Shown here: one piece after another, positions 11,901 to 26,900 of the stretch
Layout of the letters: each line of letters starts with the position of its first letter
Numbering within the stretch: the first letter of the stretch is position 1
Assembly (NCBI GenBank): GCA_013399855.1
Contig: VXAY01002187.1
Location: 235,609 to 299,608, forward strand
Direction of reading: 5' to 3'
From: Oxyruncus cristatus
Lineage: Eukaryota > Chordata > Aves > Passeriformes > Cotingidae
DNA length: 64,000 nt
Notes under the pieces: model-generated
The model's database searches: none
What the model was told of the DNA's origin: nothing
What the model saw: only the letters and a program-made list of their open reading frames with translations
Program-made: the position numbers and the translations under genes

Positions 11901-14900
11901 GCTATTTGTTAGAACTTTGAATATCTGGGAACTAATGAGTTTTGTTAAAGGAAACTGTCCATCACGTTCCATAACTCTCAGGTTTTTTTGCATAGAGGTT
12001 GACAGCATTTCCTAAAAAAATTAACAGAGCTTTCTTGTGAAAATAAGTGAAACACATAATTTGAATCTCATATAATATGGAGTCATCTGTCTGTTTAGTT
12101 TCAGTTAGGCTGAAGGTGTTGTTGTTGATCTGATGCCATTAAATTCAGTGAGAATTTTGATACAAACTTTAGTGGTAAAGGATCAGGGTCTTCACTTATT
12201 TTTTTTCCTACTTTCACGTAGGAAAATGGAATTGAAGCAAAGTTTTCTCCACATCCGTGCCCCAGCTGGACCCTAGACTGGACCAGTCTGCCATCTGCAG
12301 TCAGTCCTGGGGAAGGTAAGGGGTTTTATGGACATGTGAGCATGTTTAACAGTGCCTTCTTCTGGTGAAGCCATTTAACTGTTTCCTAGGAAGATATGTC
12401 AGTTTTCACTGTGTTTCAGGGCTCTGTGGAACAGGTAAGCAATTTTAAATCTGTTCTGAAATTCAGTCTGTTTCTGACACATGGTGACATGACTTCCCTC
12501 ACAGGACATCAACAGCTGATGACCAAACTGGGAACAAAAAATTGACCTTGAATTCAGAACCATATTTTTCCCCACTGTTTCCTACTTTCCTAAACTTTTC
12601 TTTATACCTAGAATAGTAAACTACATGATGTTAATGTCATCGGCACAAAAGCTGTGCGTGGACTGTGTCTCCCAAACCAGCAGATGATGATTTTATGTGA
12701 TGAAAATAACAGTCGTTAACAAAGTTTGGTAGCTACATACTGAGTATTCCCTTTTGTGGCGCTGTTCCCTGCCCTGCAGGGGCAGTTTGCTTTGCTGGAT
12801 TGCAGGGCAGTTCTGTTGCCTAAGAGCTGTGGTTCTACAGAACCCGCCCCCCTCCGATTTATCACAACGTTTATTGTTTTCACCACTGTTGTGAATATTG
12901 AATACCTCTTCCACCATGCTGTAGAGTGTCTTCTAAAATGTCTTATGCGTACTGCCAGACAGTAAGAAGTTAGTGAACGGTAACTCCTCTCTACAAGGAA
13001 GAAAAAGGTTTGTGTTCTTTTGTGTAACTAAAATAACTTGGATGCTGGAGTCAGTTTGTCCTCAATGGCTACTGGTTTGAAGAAATACACATGCAATGTA
13101 CAGGTGGTCTTCAATGACCAATGTGTGGAATTCCTCACAGAATATGTTAGAAATCACTGAAGAGCCATACATTTACAAAAAGTAATTCAAAAATTATCTA
13201 ACTGAATACAATCATATATTCCTGTCTGTGATACACAATCTGTAAAAATAAGATCAAATTTCAAGTTGGTTTCCTCTGGTTTGGATCTGTGTGTATTTCA
13301 CGAAGGCATGACAAAGCTCACATGTGTACCATTAGTAGATTTACGTTTTACAGAAAATATCCACCCTTCTAACACTGTTTTCCCCTGGTTTTGTCCTGAG
13401 AGAAATGTTTACTGGGATGTTGCAGACCCTGCTTTAGTTATAGATTCTTTCCTTTAGCATGGGAAAAAAAAAACAACCAACCCCAAACCAAAGTCAAACT
13501 TAGATTTGCTTCTGTCTATATTACATCATGCTTCTTCAGACTTACATGTATGTTTTGGATTTATTTCTTATGTTAAAATAGCCTTTGTAGTCAGCTGAAA
13601 TACTTGGGGAGGATTATTTGTCTTGAATTTCTGTGACACGTTCCAGTATTTTGTCAGAAGTGAATGAACATTTTTGCGTATTTTCCATGTTCAGGGTTTG
13701 GCTAAAGTTTTAATTCATACTTTTGTCAAGATTTCTTCTCTTCTGTTTGAAAGAATTGTGAAAAAGATGCATAACATACAAACCCACATAATGAATATAT
13801 ATTTGGAAATTTTTTTGTTGTAAGGAGGCTTTGGACTTGGTTAGACTGTGGAGAAAAATCAGCTCCTGCTGTTTCCTGCCTGTATTTCCTCCTTGCTTTC
13901 TGTTTCCTGAAATGGTTACTAATGACATTGATCTATGAAATTGATTTTCAGTACAATTTTTGGGAAGTTTTTGGGAAGTTTTGAATGCTTCTGAGAGAGA
14001 GATTTCAGCTTCCTTCACTCAAGATCACAGTAATGCTGTTGCCATTTTCTGATTTAGGGGAACTCCAAATGGTTGGCCATTTAGTCCAGGAGCAACAGAG
14101 ACATAGAGGACAAAAAGACATTTCCTGATATGAAAATTGATTTTGCTTTTCACTTGGATACATCTGCATGCTTACTTCTGCTATTCTAAATGGTACTGTT
14201 CTCTGTTCCATGATTCTTTTCCTACTGCAGCCTAATCATTGTTAATTGAATTCTCAGTATCTTAGTGCTAAATCCTACCTGGCATGCTCAGAAAATAGTC
14301 ACTGGTTCTGTCAGGGTTTTAAACTGGATCTGAGAGATGCAATTCAAGCTTTTGAACTGATTACCCCTATAACTGGCAAACAAATTTCCTCTTACTAATG
14401 TTGATAGACAAAGTAGAGAATGTTTCAGTTAAAACTCCCTTTGTTTTTTTTATCCGCAGTAAATTTAATTTGCCAACAAATCTTAATTTAATAGCATATG
14501 TGGTATACTTTCTTTGCTCACAATTTGTGTTCTATGTATATAGAAGTTCTGGGATTAAATTGTTCAGTGTGTTTGTAAGTCTAATTAGACCACCTTGCTG
14601 TCACAGCTATTAACTACAAAAATAATTACAGATGATTGCAATTTTATTGTATTATTTAGATTATACATTTAAGATGGTTCAGGTTTTTTGATGAGGATTA
14701 TTTACTGTTGCAAAACTAAAGATTTATCACACCATGATTTGCATTCCATTTTCTTACTCATATTTCTGAAGCAGAGTGAGATAGAATAGAATAGACTATT
14801 TCAGTTTGAAGGGACCTTTAATGATTGTCAGGGCCAACTGCCAGACCACTTCAGGGCTGACCAAGTTAAATTAGGTTGTTGTTAAGGCATTGCCCAAGTG

Positions 14901-17900
14901 CCTCTTAAATTGACAGGCCTGAGGCATCATCACCTCTCTAGAAAGCCTCTTCCTTTCTTTGACCACCCTCTCAGTAATGAAATGCTTCATAATGTCCAGG
15001 CTATACCTCCCTTGGTGCAGCTTTGAACCACTTCTATGTGCAAAGCTCTGTTAGTTCTAGTCCTGATGCAATTTGTGGAAGGTATTTGATTGACCAAAAT
15101 GGAGTCCCTGGCAAGGCAGTGGCTGAAATTTTGAGAAGAGGTGCTTGTTGAAATAAGAATGTTGAATGAAAATAGTGTGCTATTGCTGAGTTCTGGGAAA
15201 AAGGGGATTATATTTAATTAGATTTGTGAGCAACAAAGAAATGCAACATCTTTTCTGTGGTTTCACTGTTCATATTAGGCAGCAGTAGAAGGGTTTTTTT
15301 TAATCCTTTTTGCAACTTCAGTCAATTGTGCAGCGTTCACTTGTGTTCCTGGTCCTGTGTGTATTAAACCATCCATTGTCTTCAGGTTAATTTCCTACCA
15401 GCTGCAAAGGCTTTGTGGATACTAAGATCAGTTTGACTGGTTATGATTAGGGGTGCTTCCTTTAGGCTCACCCAAAGCACATTAAAGGGAGTGGGAAAAT
15501 GTGTGAATGTGGGGTTGGACACATTGGTTGTGCTTGGGTGACACCTTGGTTACTGCTCTATTATTCTGATGATATATGGAGTCTTTGATACTGTCATGTT
15601 TTTTCATCCAACATTGTGTTCACTGTGAAACAAAAAAGAAAGATTTTCTCACAGGAATCTATTTTTTTCTCTAAACCAGCTATTTATTTACTGATGTGAA
15701 ATTCAAGAATGAGAAATAACTGACCCTCAGTTTCACAAACCCTTACTTCTTTTCTCATGAATTGAAATACTTTTTAAGCAGAAAGTACTTAAAAGAAGTT
15801 CTATTTGTGGTATCTCATTCTGAAGTTAACCATCTGGACTGACTGTAGTATGCATGCAGTGCTATTTACTTATGAAGGTAGTGGTTAGTTGTGAACAAAT
15901 TTATGCTGTTCTTTCCAAAGAAACTGCTCACAGAATGAATGTAGCAAGCAGTTAACTACATTCTGTGAGCTTGTAGATGATGCCCTCCTCCTCATAAAAA
16001 TACTTTTTCTTGAATGAAGGCGGTATAGTAGGTCAGAAAAAGATCTCCTTATCTGAACTACGACTTACTGTCAGGCGAAACTGGAAAGACCTCTGTGCGT
16101 GCACAGTAGGAGATAGAGGGGTCAGTTACAAAATGTGTGAAGAATGTGAGGTGAAGGAAGTCAGTTTAAAAACTGTAGGCAGATAAACTGAGTTAGGTCA
16201 AAATAACTGAATGCATTGTACTAGTGCAGCTTGCTCTTACCAATCAGTGGAACAGATGTAGCCCTTTAACTTTATGGTTGGTCCTAAAAAAATTCAAGGA
16301 TTCGTATATAGATACAGTTCCCAGTGAATCATGTCAAGTGTATAATATGCTTCAGTATTTTTAGTAAAAAATGGATTCCTGGGACAAGTGTCTTGACTTG
16401 TGGAGGTGAAATTTTCCACATACAAATTTTAAAAAGCCCATATGGAAGATGGAAAGGCCTTACACCTTCTGTGTCTAGCACACAGGAAAGGGTGTTAATC
16501 CATTGCAAGGCAATGCGTACTTGCCTAGCTGAAGACAGCATGACTCTGGTCAAGTTTGTTTGATTTATGCTTGCTTTGTGATCAGTAGCAAGTTGATGGC
16601 CAAATTAAATTGCTATATAAAGCTGTCACAGAAAGGTTGGCCTGAATAAGATGATACCCTGACTGATACATGCCCCTTATTTGCATTCCAGTCTCCAGAC
16701 TTTTGAGAAAGTTGTTAGATTTTTAGAATGCTCAGCTTTTAAAATGAGACAAAATTTGGAAAGCCCAACATCTACTGTTCAGTGAAAAGGCTGTCCCTTA
16801 AATCATTGTTGTGAAGAGACTTGTTACCTTGATTTATAAGCCACAGAATAATTAATACTATACTGTAAATGTAGGTTAGTTTTTTTTTCTTGGAGGGGGA
16901 GGTGAAATGAAGCAGCATTCAGGAAATACAGATATATAATATTGTTTCTGTTGTCTTCTTTTTCTAAATAATTTATGTCAGCTGAGAATTTGTTCTTCTA
17001 GTGTGCATAACTTATGAATTAAGGCATCAGCTGATTCGTCTAAAGTTGAGATAACTTCTCTGGTCTTTCTTTGAAGACTAAATATACAAATAGTTGTGAG
17101 GCTATTTTTAAAATTCATTTACCTGTTTACTAGAGTGTTGTTTTGTAAAATGACTTCTCGGGTCCCCAGACTCTCCCCAGCTCCTCCTACCCCCCAGCCT
17201 TTCCCAGTAACTCTTACTTTCTTTTATCTGGTCAGGATCTGAAATAGTAATCTAGTAATGACTGTACTGTTTCTTTATATCAGTAACACTCTTGAAACTA
17301 ATAATTTCTTACATTTGAAAGCTAGATAGATGGTATGATCATCTGTGCTTGTCTCCTCTCTGATTCTGGCTATAAGCTAAGTTTCTAATGGCTTGAATAT
17401 TAATGTTAAAAAGATACCTGGTTGAAGGAAGAGTGGCAGATTCACATTATGATATTAGTTCTTCAGAATGGAGATTAAACTAGATAAAATTATATATTAG
17501 ATGCTTAATCTAGATAAACTAGATGAAGTTAGATATTGTAAAGTGAAAGAATAATTTAGAAAGGATACCAGTTTTTAAAAAGAGCTTCTGTTAAACTTAT
17601 CAGGTGGACCAACAAGAAGAAAGCAAAGTTTACACTTATAGTTTAGAAACATCTTCAAAACTGAAGTACCTTTGAATAGCATGGGCTGGAACAATAAGAC
17701 AGAACATAGTGTTACAGTTCTGTGGAATTAACTGATGTTTTGATTAAACAGTCTTAGTGGTGTACCAGACAACAACCCGGAAGGATCAGTGTTAGCTTCA
17801 GCTTCCAGAACTGATATTAAGTAAAAGATACTTTAATGTAGTGTGGCCTCTCAACAGGGAAAGAAGAAAATTTTAAAAATTTTCTAACCCTCACCATAAA

Positions 17901-20900
17901 CCAAATTAATTTTAATTAAAGGAATAGCACTTACTGATGTAATTATCTTCTAACCAATTTAGAAGTTTGTGACTTGGTGTCCATGTTAAAGTTGTTTGTA
18001 ATTGCTCATAGAACTGACTAATGTAAAAACTGTGGAATAAATGCTGTATTAGATGCAGTTATATGACTAGAAATTGTTGTAAAAATTGATTCAATATATT
18101 CAGATTGTTTCTAGGATTGTTTTGTGAGGATAGGTCATTGGTATTTTATTTTGTTGTGCTTTTTATATTGGTATTATCTTTTGATTATTTAGACTTGAGA
18201 GATGTTTTCTGAGTTAAGAATACATGGTGCTTAAAAATCAAAGCTGGTTTAGGGAATCTGCTATTTTATTAACATTTTTGCTAATCAAGAGATGCAAATC
18301 ATGTGTTTTACTTTAAATGTTAAAAGCAACTGTATTTTTAAAATTGGATCCAGACAGTCATTTATTCTGTAAAACAAAAAGAGTTAAAAGAAACACTTTA
18401 AAGTTCTCTATTTCCCTTTCAAGGCTGTCAGAACTTTTAAAAAGACTTTGAAGATGTTTTTTAATAGTTTTTTTAGTCTATTTCAGTATCTCAGGCATCG
18501 TGAAGCAGGAACTCATCCTTCTTCTTCAGCTGATTTTTCCATATCAGACAGCTCTTTGCCTGCAAGCCACATGGGTAACAATCCAAGGGAAACTCAACTG
18601 AAGCTGCTTCTCATTATCTCCTTAAAGTTACAGATTTGCTACACTCAAATAAGTTTAAACCACAATTATGTGTGTATTATATTTTGCAGTTCAAGATCTG
18701 GAAAAACCTGTGATGGCAATAGAGTCAGGTTGCCTCATGTTCTTGATAAATACCTGAGAAGTAAATAATTTGCAGTAACAAAGAGAAAGGAAAATGCTTA
18801 TTTTTCAATATAGGTAACACGGGTGTTTGAGATGATAAATAGAAGAAAACGGAAGTTTATTACTTTGATTTCACTCTTCTTTTACGTGGCTTGTTGAGGA
18901 ATCTTAAAAAACTTCAGATTTCATATGTGACTTCTTTGGGTTTTTTGACTGTTCAGGGATATAACATTGCATAGTTGGTCTGAGGAAAATTTTGATGGAA
19001 GTTTGAATGCAATTACTAATTTTTGGACGAAAAATTCTTTATGTGTAGCTGGAAGTAATAACTTAGGTATGCCACCAAACCAGATAGCTCATCCATGACA
19101 GGGTACACTGTTCCTACTACTACTGTGCTCTTCCTCCATTTTTCGTTTGTGATTGTCTTAGTTACTAAACAAAACAGGGGAACGGAATTCATTATTTTAT
19201 ATTTTTAAGATGCCTATTTAGAGACAGAAGGCAAAGGTATTATACGACTAAGTTAAATTACTATGAATAATGATTTTTAGGCACTAAAATGAACACTCTT
19301 CTTTGAAAACGTACATGATTTCTATGCCTCATGAAATCAGTGCATATGCATCATGAGGGATACAGGTTCAGTACATTTATGTTTTCTCGAAGTCTGTTGC
19401 ATTTTTTTGTGATAGTTTGATCTAAATGACATGCTTACAGCCTCTGAAATATTCAAAATCTGCAAAGGAAGAACAACAGTTGGTAGTGTATCTTATTGAA
19501 AATCATGCATTCTCCTTGGTGTTCGGCCTATTCTGTAAAATATTGTCATGGTGAGGGTGATTGATGGACTTTCATATGACTCATAATCATACAGAAAAGT
19601 GGCACATTTGTTTTAGTGCCTTGCTTTGTGAAGTAAGTGTAAGCCCTAAGAGAATTTCTGAAGCCTTAATGCTTCATATTGAATACCCCCTACAACAGGA
19701 GTTCAGGGTTTGATGAAGTCTAATTCCTAGAGGTATGACTTTACAGTTCACAAGTCCTTGTTAATTGCGAGTTTATTAGGTTTCTGAGAGATTTGTTTTG
19801 TAAAATACAGTATATAAAGTTCTGCGCATGCTTTTTCTTTTAGTCCTGTGGTGGTTTTGTGTTTGTTTACTGAACATACATAAAGATTAAAATTCTGCAT
19901 CTTGCCAGCTGAAATGCTTTACAGATTTATGATTTCAGTCCTGAAGGCAATTCTTAATGATTAATTTTTGTAAATTCACAGTAGTCTGAGTTCTGATGGT
20001 TAAATTGAAGCATGTTCTTGATTAATCCAGAGTGAACTTTTACAAAGTGTCTGCACTTGACGGTCATTGGCCTAAACTGACTGTATCTACATAGAATTGG
20101 AGTGTGATCTGGCCTGGAGAAAAAAAGTAGTTTTATTTGTTGGACTGCGATGGTTTTTTCTTTTTTTTTTCTCTAAAATTCTCAGACACATGGAAGGACA
20201 TAAAACCCAAAAGCATTAACTCATAGATGCCTAGCAGATATTTTTTAACAGAATTGTTAAATTAATTTTCCACACCTTAATCGGAAATCTTTAATGAATG
20301 TTAAATAGCCTGCTATGTAACTCTGGTCTTTGTTTCATTTGAACTATTTAGTCTTTCTTTTCCTCCTGATATCATTGTAGTGAAGTTTACTAGTTTCTTT
20401 CTCCCTTTTAAATTTCTATATTTCTTGTTCATGGGATAGCAGAGCCCCAAAGTTACATTATTTATTTCTTAAGCCAGAGGTTTAGAGATTAAGTTTGTGC
20501 TAAGTACTCCATAGTGTGGAGGTGCAGGTCATTCTTTATAGAAGATTACTATTGAGGAATGAAGGCATAATGATCCATTCTAGCAGTTATGGTTTGGAAA
20601 AATGTCTAGCAAAAGTCCAGGACAGATTAATGTGATTCAAAATGACATTTTCTTCTGAACCTGGCTCAAAATCAGGGTATTTCAGGAGAAGAGGAATTAC
20701 ATAGAAATCACAGAATCACACGGGTTGGAAAGGACCTCTGAGATCATCAAGTCCAACCCTTGATCCACTACCACCACGGTTACTAGACTATGGCACTAAG
20801 TGCCTTAGATTTATCTCCTTTAATAGTCAATAAGGTATACTTAGGAGTGATGCTGTGGTACAAAGTGTCACTTCATAGGGAAGACAGCGGTGACACTTTT

Positions 20901-23900
20901 TTTTCTCCTTTTTGTGCGCACTGCTGGCCCTCGGGAGGTCCTCATGGCAGCTGGATAACTAGTTGTCAGAAAATCTACCTATTTCAGAACTTCAGTGAAA
21001 CATAAACAGCTAATTAGATGCTGAAATTCTGTTCATGTTCTCTTACTTGCCTCTGATGAGATCAAAATTGACTTTGTCTGCCACTGTGAGGAAGAGCTAA
21101 ATGCCTGTTTCAGGAGTTTTACTCTTTGCACTAGCAGATGTGAACCTTCCAACAAAGTGTATCAAGTGTTCAAACCTAATTTTCTGTCATGCTTTTGTAA
21201 TGATGTGCCTGGTTTTGGAATATAAATTCCTTTGAACACTTTTGGATACCACCTAAAAAATTGTAAGGTTGTGTAAAGAAATCCTGTCCTATTTCCACAT
21301 ACGGAAATGAAAGAGATTGCTTTTGCCTCTACTGGGCCAATATTTCCCTTTTTGAAAGATGTATTAACTTTTTAAATATTTTCATTAAATGTTGAAGTAA
21401 TGAATTCTGTATGTATTATCATACTTCTATTAATTAGAAAGATTGAGGAGAAGGAGTTAACACCTATCTGTCTCCAAATATTTTGAATATGCTATTTGAT
21501 AAAAAGTTAAATTGTTGATGACATTAGTCTTCATAAATTTTTTCCAGAATATACTAATATCTTAGTATTTCCAGTTGCTATATGATTTAAATTGATCTTC
21601 TGTAGCAAAAGAGGTATTTAATGTGCTTCAATATTCTGGTATTTCTTGCTGTAAAATGCCTTCACTGCTTATTTGAAGGTTGTTCTTTAAGTTTTCTCAT
21701 TAGATTTAAATCCCAGCTCCATCGATGATAGGCTGTACAGCTTGTGTCCTTCAGCTCTTTTGTGTGTCATCCATTTGCCACTTCCCAGGGTACGGGGATT
21801 CATAATTCACACAGCTATGCAGCATAGTCAACTCAAGGATTTAAAGTTAGGGATTTTTTTACCTTTCTTTGCAGTATTTTTGTAGGTCACTTACATTGTT
21901 GTCTTCTACCCATTGTAGTTGAGAGACAGCTGAGTTTTAAATTTATCAGCTCAACTGTTAAGAGCAGGACTGTTCTCTGTGTTTCTGCTACAAAGTCTAA
22001 GCGCTCCTTTCAAACAGAGGCATCAAGAGACCTTCAATACCTCTGCAACAGCATTTTGGCTTTTTTACTTCCTTCAAAGTGTAATGTTGAGCTGTGCAAT
22101 CTGTCTTTCAAGAGCAGAATGAGAATTTTTTTCTTAGCTGTGTCGCCACTGAACTCGTGTGTGACTTCTGAAGGTTAAAATCTTCACAGGCCACAGGAGG
22201 GCAGCAGAATGTCTTTGGATACGGAGCTGTACCTGGATGGATGGAGCTGCGCTCTGTGACTAAGGGGTCACCCAAGAGGAAGATGCTTTTTAGGTGGCAG
22301 TTCTCAGCTCAGTAACCTCTAATCCCAAAATTCGGGGCGACCTTTTGGAAAAAGTGATTTACAGCATTTTTTTTTAACTCTTCAAATTAGAGTTGATTTA
22401 ACAGTTGATGTATTAATGGTGTTAGAATACACCTAAAGGCAAAAGTTGCAGAGTCTGTTGTGCTAGGTGCTATATAAACACCTTCTGCCTTGAATGTTTT
22501 CAAGTCTAAGAAAAGAGGTAACAGCTGAGCAGAAAGTGAGGGAAGGGGAAAGTTGATCAGCTCAACTTCTGCTGGAGTTTTATATTCTTTGGGATAAAGG
22601 AATCATACCGAGAAGATATTTGTAAGAAAATGAGGAGCTTAATGGAAATTTCCAGTAATTTTTTCCTGTAACCACATGAGAAGATTTGTGCAAGGGATTT
22701 TAGGGTTTTTTTTAGTTGATCAGTAAAGGCTGACATAGTTCAAGGGCAAATGTTCTGTTAATTAAAAATATGGTAGCATTGAAGTTTGGGTTATGGCTGG
22801 AATTCAGAGGAAAGGGAAATAATTTAATATGTTAGAAGAAAAAATAGACAAATGAAAGGATGTAAAGCAACTAACTAGTAATTTACCAATTTTTTGTTTT
22901 GTAGCAACACTGTGAGCCCATAAGAATATGTGACCCTCCTCATTAGGAAGGGAGGAAAGTAGTCGGAATGTGAAGAGCTGTCTAGCCTAAACAAATGTTT
23001 GAAAATGAATGCCAGAAACAAGTCACAAAAGATTCTCTCTCTTAATTGAACCTCTTGTGACTTCTCTTCCTGATGTAATCTTGCTTTCAAAGATATAGTC
23101 ACTGGGAAATTACACAGAAGTTAAGATCAGAAGATTAACTAAATATAAGAAGGAAGGTATAGTTTCTGTGCTTGAGCAAAGGAAAGACTGAAGCCTAAAA
23201 AACAAATGAAACTAAGCCTGAGTGTGTCTCTTTCTCCTCTTCCTTGGTAACAAAATGCTGCAAACCCATCAAATGAATTTATATAATGTTCTCATGTAAG
23301 TTTATTGACACTCACACATGTTTTGTTGTGGGAATAAGTTCTTTAAAAGCATTATTTCTTACTTATTTGTGAGGGAAGTAGAAGGGAACTTGCTGGAAGT
23401 TGAAATGCTTCATACATGATTGGGTTTTTTTAAATGGTCTTTAGAGAACCAATTAGGTTATTTGTAGATTATTTTTGAAAAAATAATTCAAGCTGTGTTC
23501 TTAATTCACAGTTTCTTGATTATTGAAACTCTATTCATCTGTCTTACTTAGTATTTAATATCCTTAAGAAGTTATTGCTAAGGCTACTGGTTCTTTCCAG
23601 AGTTTGTGATTAGCCAGTTTTTTTGTCAATTCATGAATTATCATAATAAATAAAATGGATGCTTGTTTTGTGGTTATTAAACTAGACAGTTTCTTTCAGA
23701 AATGCAGACAAATGGGTTTTGAACAGCTTTTTTTTCCAGTATCACAGTTTAGTACATTTCAGGTATGGGACTGCCTCGTGGTACTGTCAGAATCAGTACT
23801 GAGGTACTGTGAAGTTTTGTGCAGCATTAGTGAATTTCTGTAACCTCTTCTCTGACCTTTTCTGAGGTGTTTATGCTTCGCAGCATATTTCATCCAGGCA

Positions 23901-26900
23901 GTAAAACAGACCTGGGCATATAAAACATACCTTGAACAAGGTGTTTGTGCTGGTGTGCACTTAAAGGTAAGCGTTGTGCCAGTGCCTACACATACGACCT
24001 TCTTCCATCCCCTGATCTTTTGTATGGGCAGAGTTGAGGTACAGAATTTGTTTCGAATCTGTAAATCAACTTGTGACAAAATAGGAGTTAGGGAGGAATT
24101 TTTCTGTGTCTTGAAGTTACTTATGGCTTCCATCTGCACTTCCATTGTTTTTAGATATCCGTGTTAAGAACCATGAACGCATTACTTGATTTGGATACAA
24201 TTTTACATTGGATAAGGTTAGGAGTTCAACTTCGGCTCTTCCTGACAGTGACTTTTTAGGCACAGTTGTTCATCTAATCAGCAAATTCAAGGAAGACAGC
24301 ACTGCTGTGTTTAGGAAAAAAACCCATGAATGTAATAGTTTTTAAAAAATAAGGTAAAATTGCTTTGTTACGAGTGATTTGTAATCTGTTTTGAATAGTT
24401 TGATACTTTCAAAGCTTTTAATTACACAAAGGAAAGGCCAGACTACTGTATGCTTAGTGTTTTGGTGAAGGTGGTATTAATTATTTTGTGCTTGAAATGC
24501 ATCTTCTCCAGATGGTCTGGAAATGCTTCTAAAAAGTTAATTTTTGGTGCATGTCTTGTGTCAAATTTCTGGCATCCTACCATAGCAATATCAAAAGGAA
24601 TTCACATCCTTTAAAAACTTTCAAAGTATGGAAGAGCAAAGGCAAGTAGGAAATTCATCTGTTCATAGGATTATTTTTTAAGTGTAGAAGAACTGGAGAA
24701 TCATCTCAGTATAAGATCAGTTAAACCTTATCTGAAGTAATAAAATTTGTCCCCTCTTAGTGTGGAACATTGATCAAAAAACCCCAGAAATAATGGAGAG
24801 AGATACGATGTTTTTATTTTATTTCAGTATGTGCTTTAAAACTTTTGCAGGTCTGTCACAGAGATGTTGGTCTTTGTGTTGATGTTTAAATGGCTATGTA
24901 AGTACTGCGAGCAGACCAGCCCGGGTATTATTCTTGTAGTCCATCAGCACACCCTACCTAGAACTTTCTGATGTGTCTAATTGGTGAAGTGCTCTTAAAT
25001 CTGTTTAAATGCTTTTGAATATCCCATTTGCAGATCTTTCATGCGTTCTTGCGTTTTTAGAGACAAGACATAAGAAACAAAAGAACGTCCCCATACCCCA
25101 GAGACTAGGATACTTCTTACCAGTATAAACTGTTCTGAGTGCTTCCCTGAAGCTCAACTCGACAAAGTTCTTATCTTGGCTCTTGGTTGCATTGTCTGCC
25201 TTCTGCAGGATTTCATTTGTTAGGAACCAGAGTATACTGGACAACAGTAAAAATGCACTCTTAAATCACTCGCTGTTTTATACAAACACTCCTTGCTGTC
25301 CTAAACTTTGTACTTGATATTTTTAAGGCTGCACCGAACATCAGATCAGGTTGTAAATGGCTCTAGGCTGGACATGTGATATTCAAGACTGCATATGGAA
25401 ACTGGCTTTCTTTCCTTATCCTTCATCACTTAAGACGTGGGGAAATACTGGTTTGTGTGGCAGACTTCCATGAGGTGGCATTTCATGCTGCATCCTGGGT
25501 GGGTACATGTGTTTCGTTACAGGTTCAGTGGAATTTATTTAACTGGTGTCTTTAGGAAAGAGCGCAGTGCTGTTACTTGTACCATATTTACTAACTTTAT
25601 GAAAGAAATAAGTCAATTTGTAAACATAATACCTTGAATCATACCTCATATTTCTATTGTGTCTTACAGTAATAATAGGTATATTTTGATTGAAATTTTA
25701 TCTGTCTGTATAATTCTGATGTTTCTATATCATCAATAGAAACTACTTGTGTGTGTTGTCTGTTCTCAAAATGCGTGTTTCAATAATGTAACTAGGGATT
25801 TGGTGTTTGTAGCTCATTTTCCCCTCATGCAGGGCAAAGGATGTAGTTAAAACTTTGTTTAGAAGTAGTAACTTGAAAAATCAATCAAGGTATCAAATAT
25901 ATATAGGTCAGCTTGAGAAACCAGACTTTCTACATAAGGTAAATTTTTTTTACTTTAATGACAAATTTGATGTTAATATGGATAAATTTCTAATGGTTTT
26001 AATATCTTAGGTTGATGATTTGGACTTTTTTTAATTTTGATTCTTTAGACCTTCTCAACCTTCTCAACTGTTATGGACAGAATTACCAGTTTTACTTCTA
26101 ACAAGCTTCATATTACTGTTAGAAAACTGTTTGACTTTTCTTATCACAGTAGTCATCTGTTAGTCTGCAGAGTTCTAAGGCCAGGGACTTTCCTGTTGTT
26201 TGTATTCCTTTAGCACTTCAATTTAACAACAGAAGCAATGGCCTCACTGCCAGATCTCTTTGCAGTACAAGTCTGATCTGAATTAGACATTGGCATGCTA
26301 CTGTATCTGCGACAAATTAGCACACGGTTTGGAACTTGTGCCTAGATACTGCTGTGCTAGTCGTGAAAGGACACCTGAAACCTGACTTGGCTTGAAAACA
26401 GTGCTGTAGAGAGAATGTTGGCTAAATTAAAGCTGTTTCAGTACAAGATAAATGTAAAACAAAAAAAAAAAAAAAGAAGAGGGGTATGGACGGGCGTGGA
26501 ATTAGAAGTGTTATTTGAGTCCCCAGGGAGATACCGAATCAGTGGTTTGCTGTATGAGGAACCTTCATTTTTGGTCCAGTAGTAGTAGCACGCAAGCATG
26601 ATTTAATAACTTGTTTAGCTTCCACCTGATCTTGAATGCTTCCTTTTGCTTAATGCTGCATGTATCTGTGTTTAGAGTCCTTGTCCCAGAAGAGGTTGTT
26701 TCCTGGAGAATCTGTCCCTTGTTCTTCCTGGAGTTGTCTTATTCTGCCACTTGGTTAAATTCCAAAGTAATTTCCTGAGAAAGAAAAGATAAGGATGTAG
26801 AATGTAAGAGAGAGTTATGGGTATCTCAGTTCTAATATCAACTTCACTTCTCGTATTGAACACCAGAAAGGATGTATAACCAGTCTGTCCATGTCACCAT

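Noticed and set aside
23759..24145. 128-codon minus-strand frame
   Set aside because: No homology recognised, and it is embedded in ordinary intron sequence.
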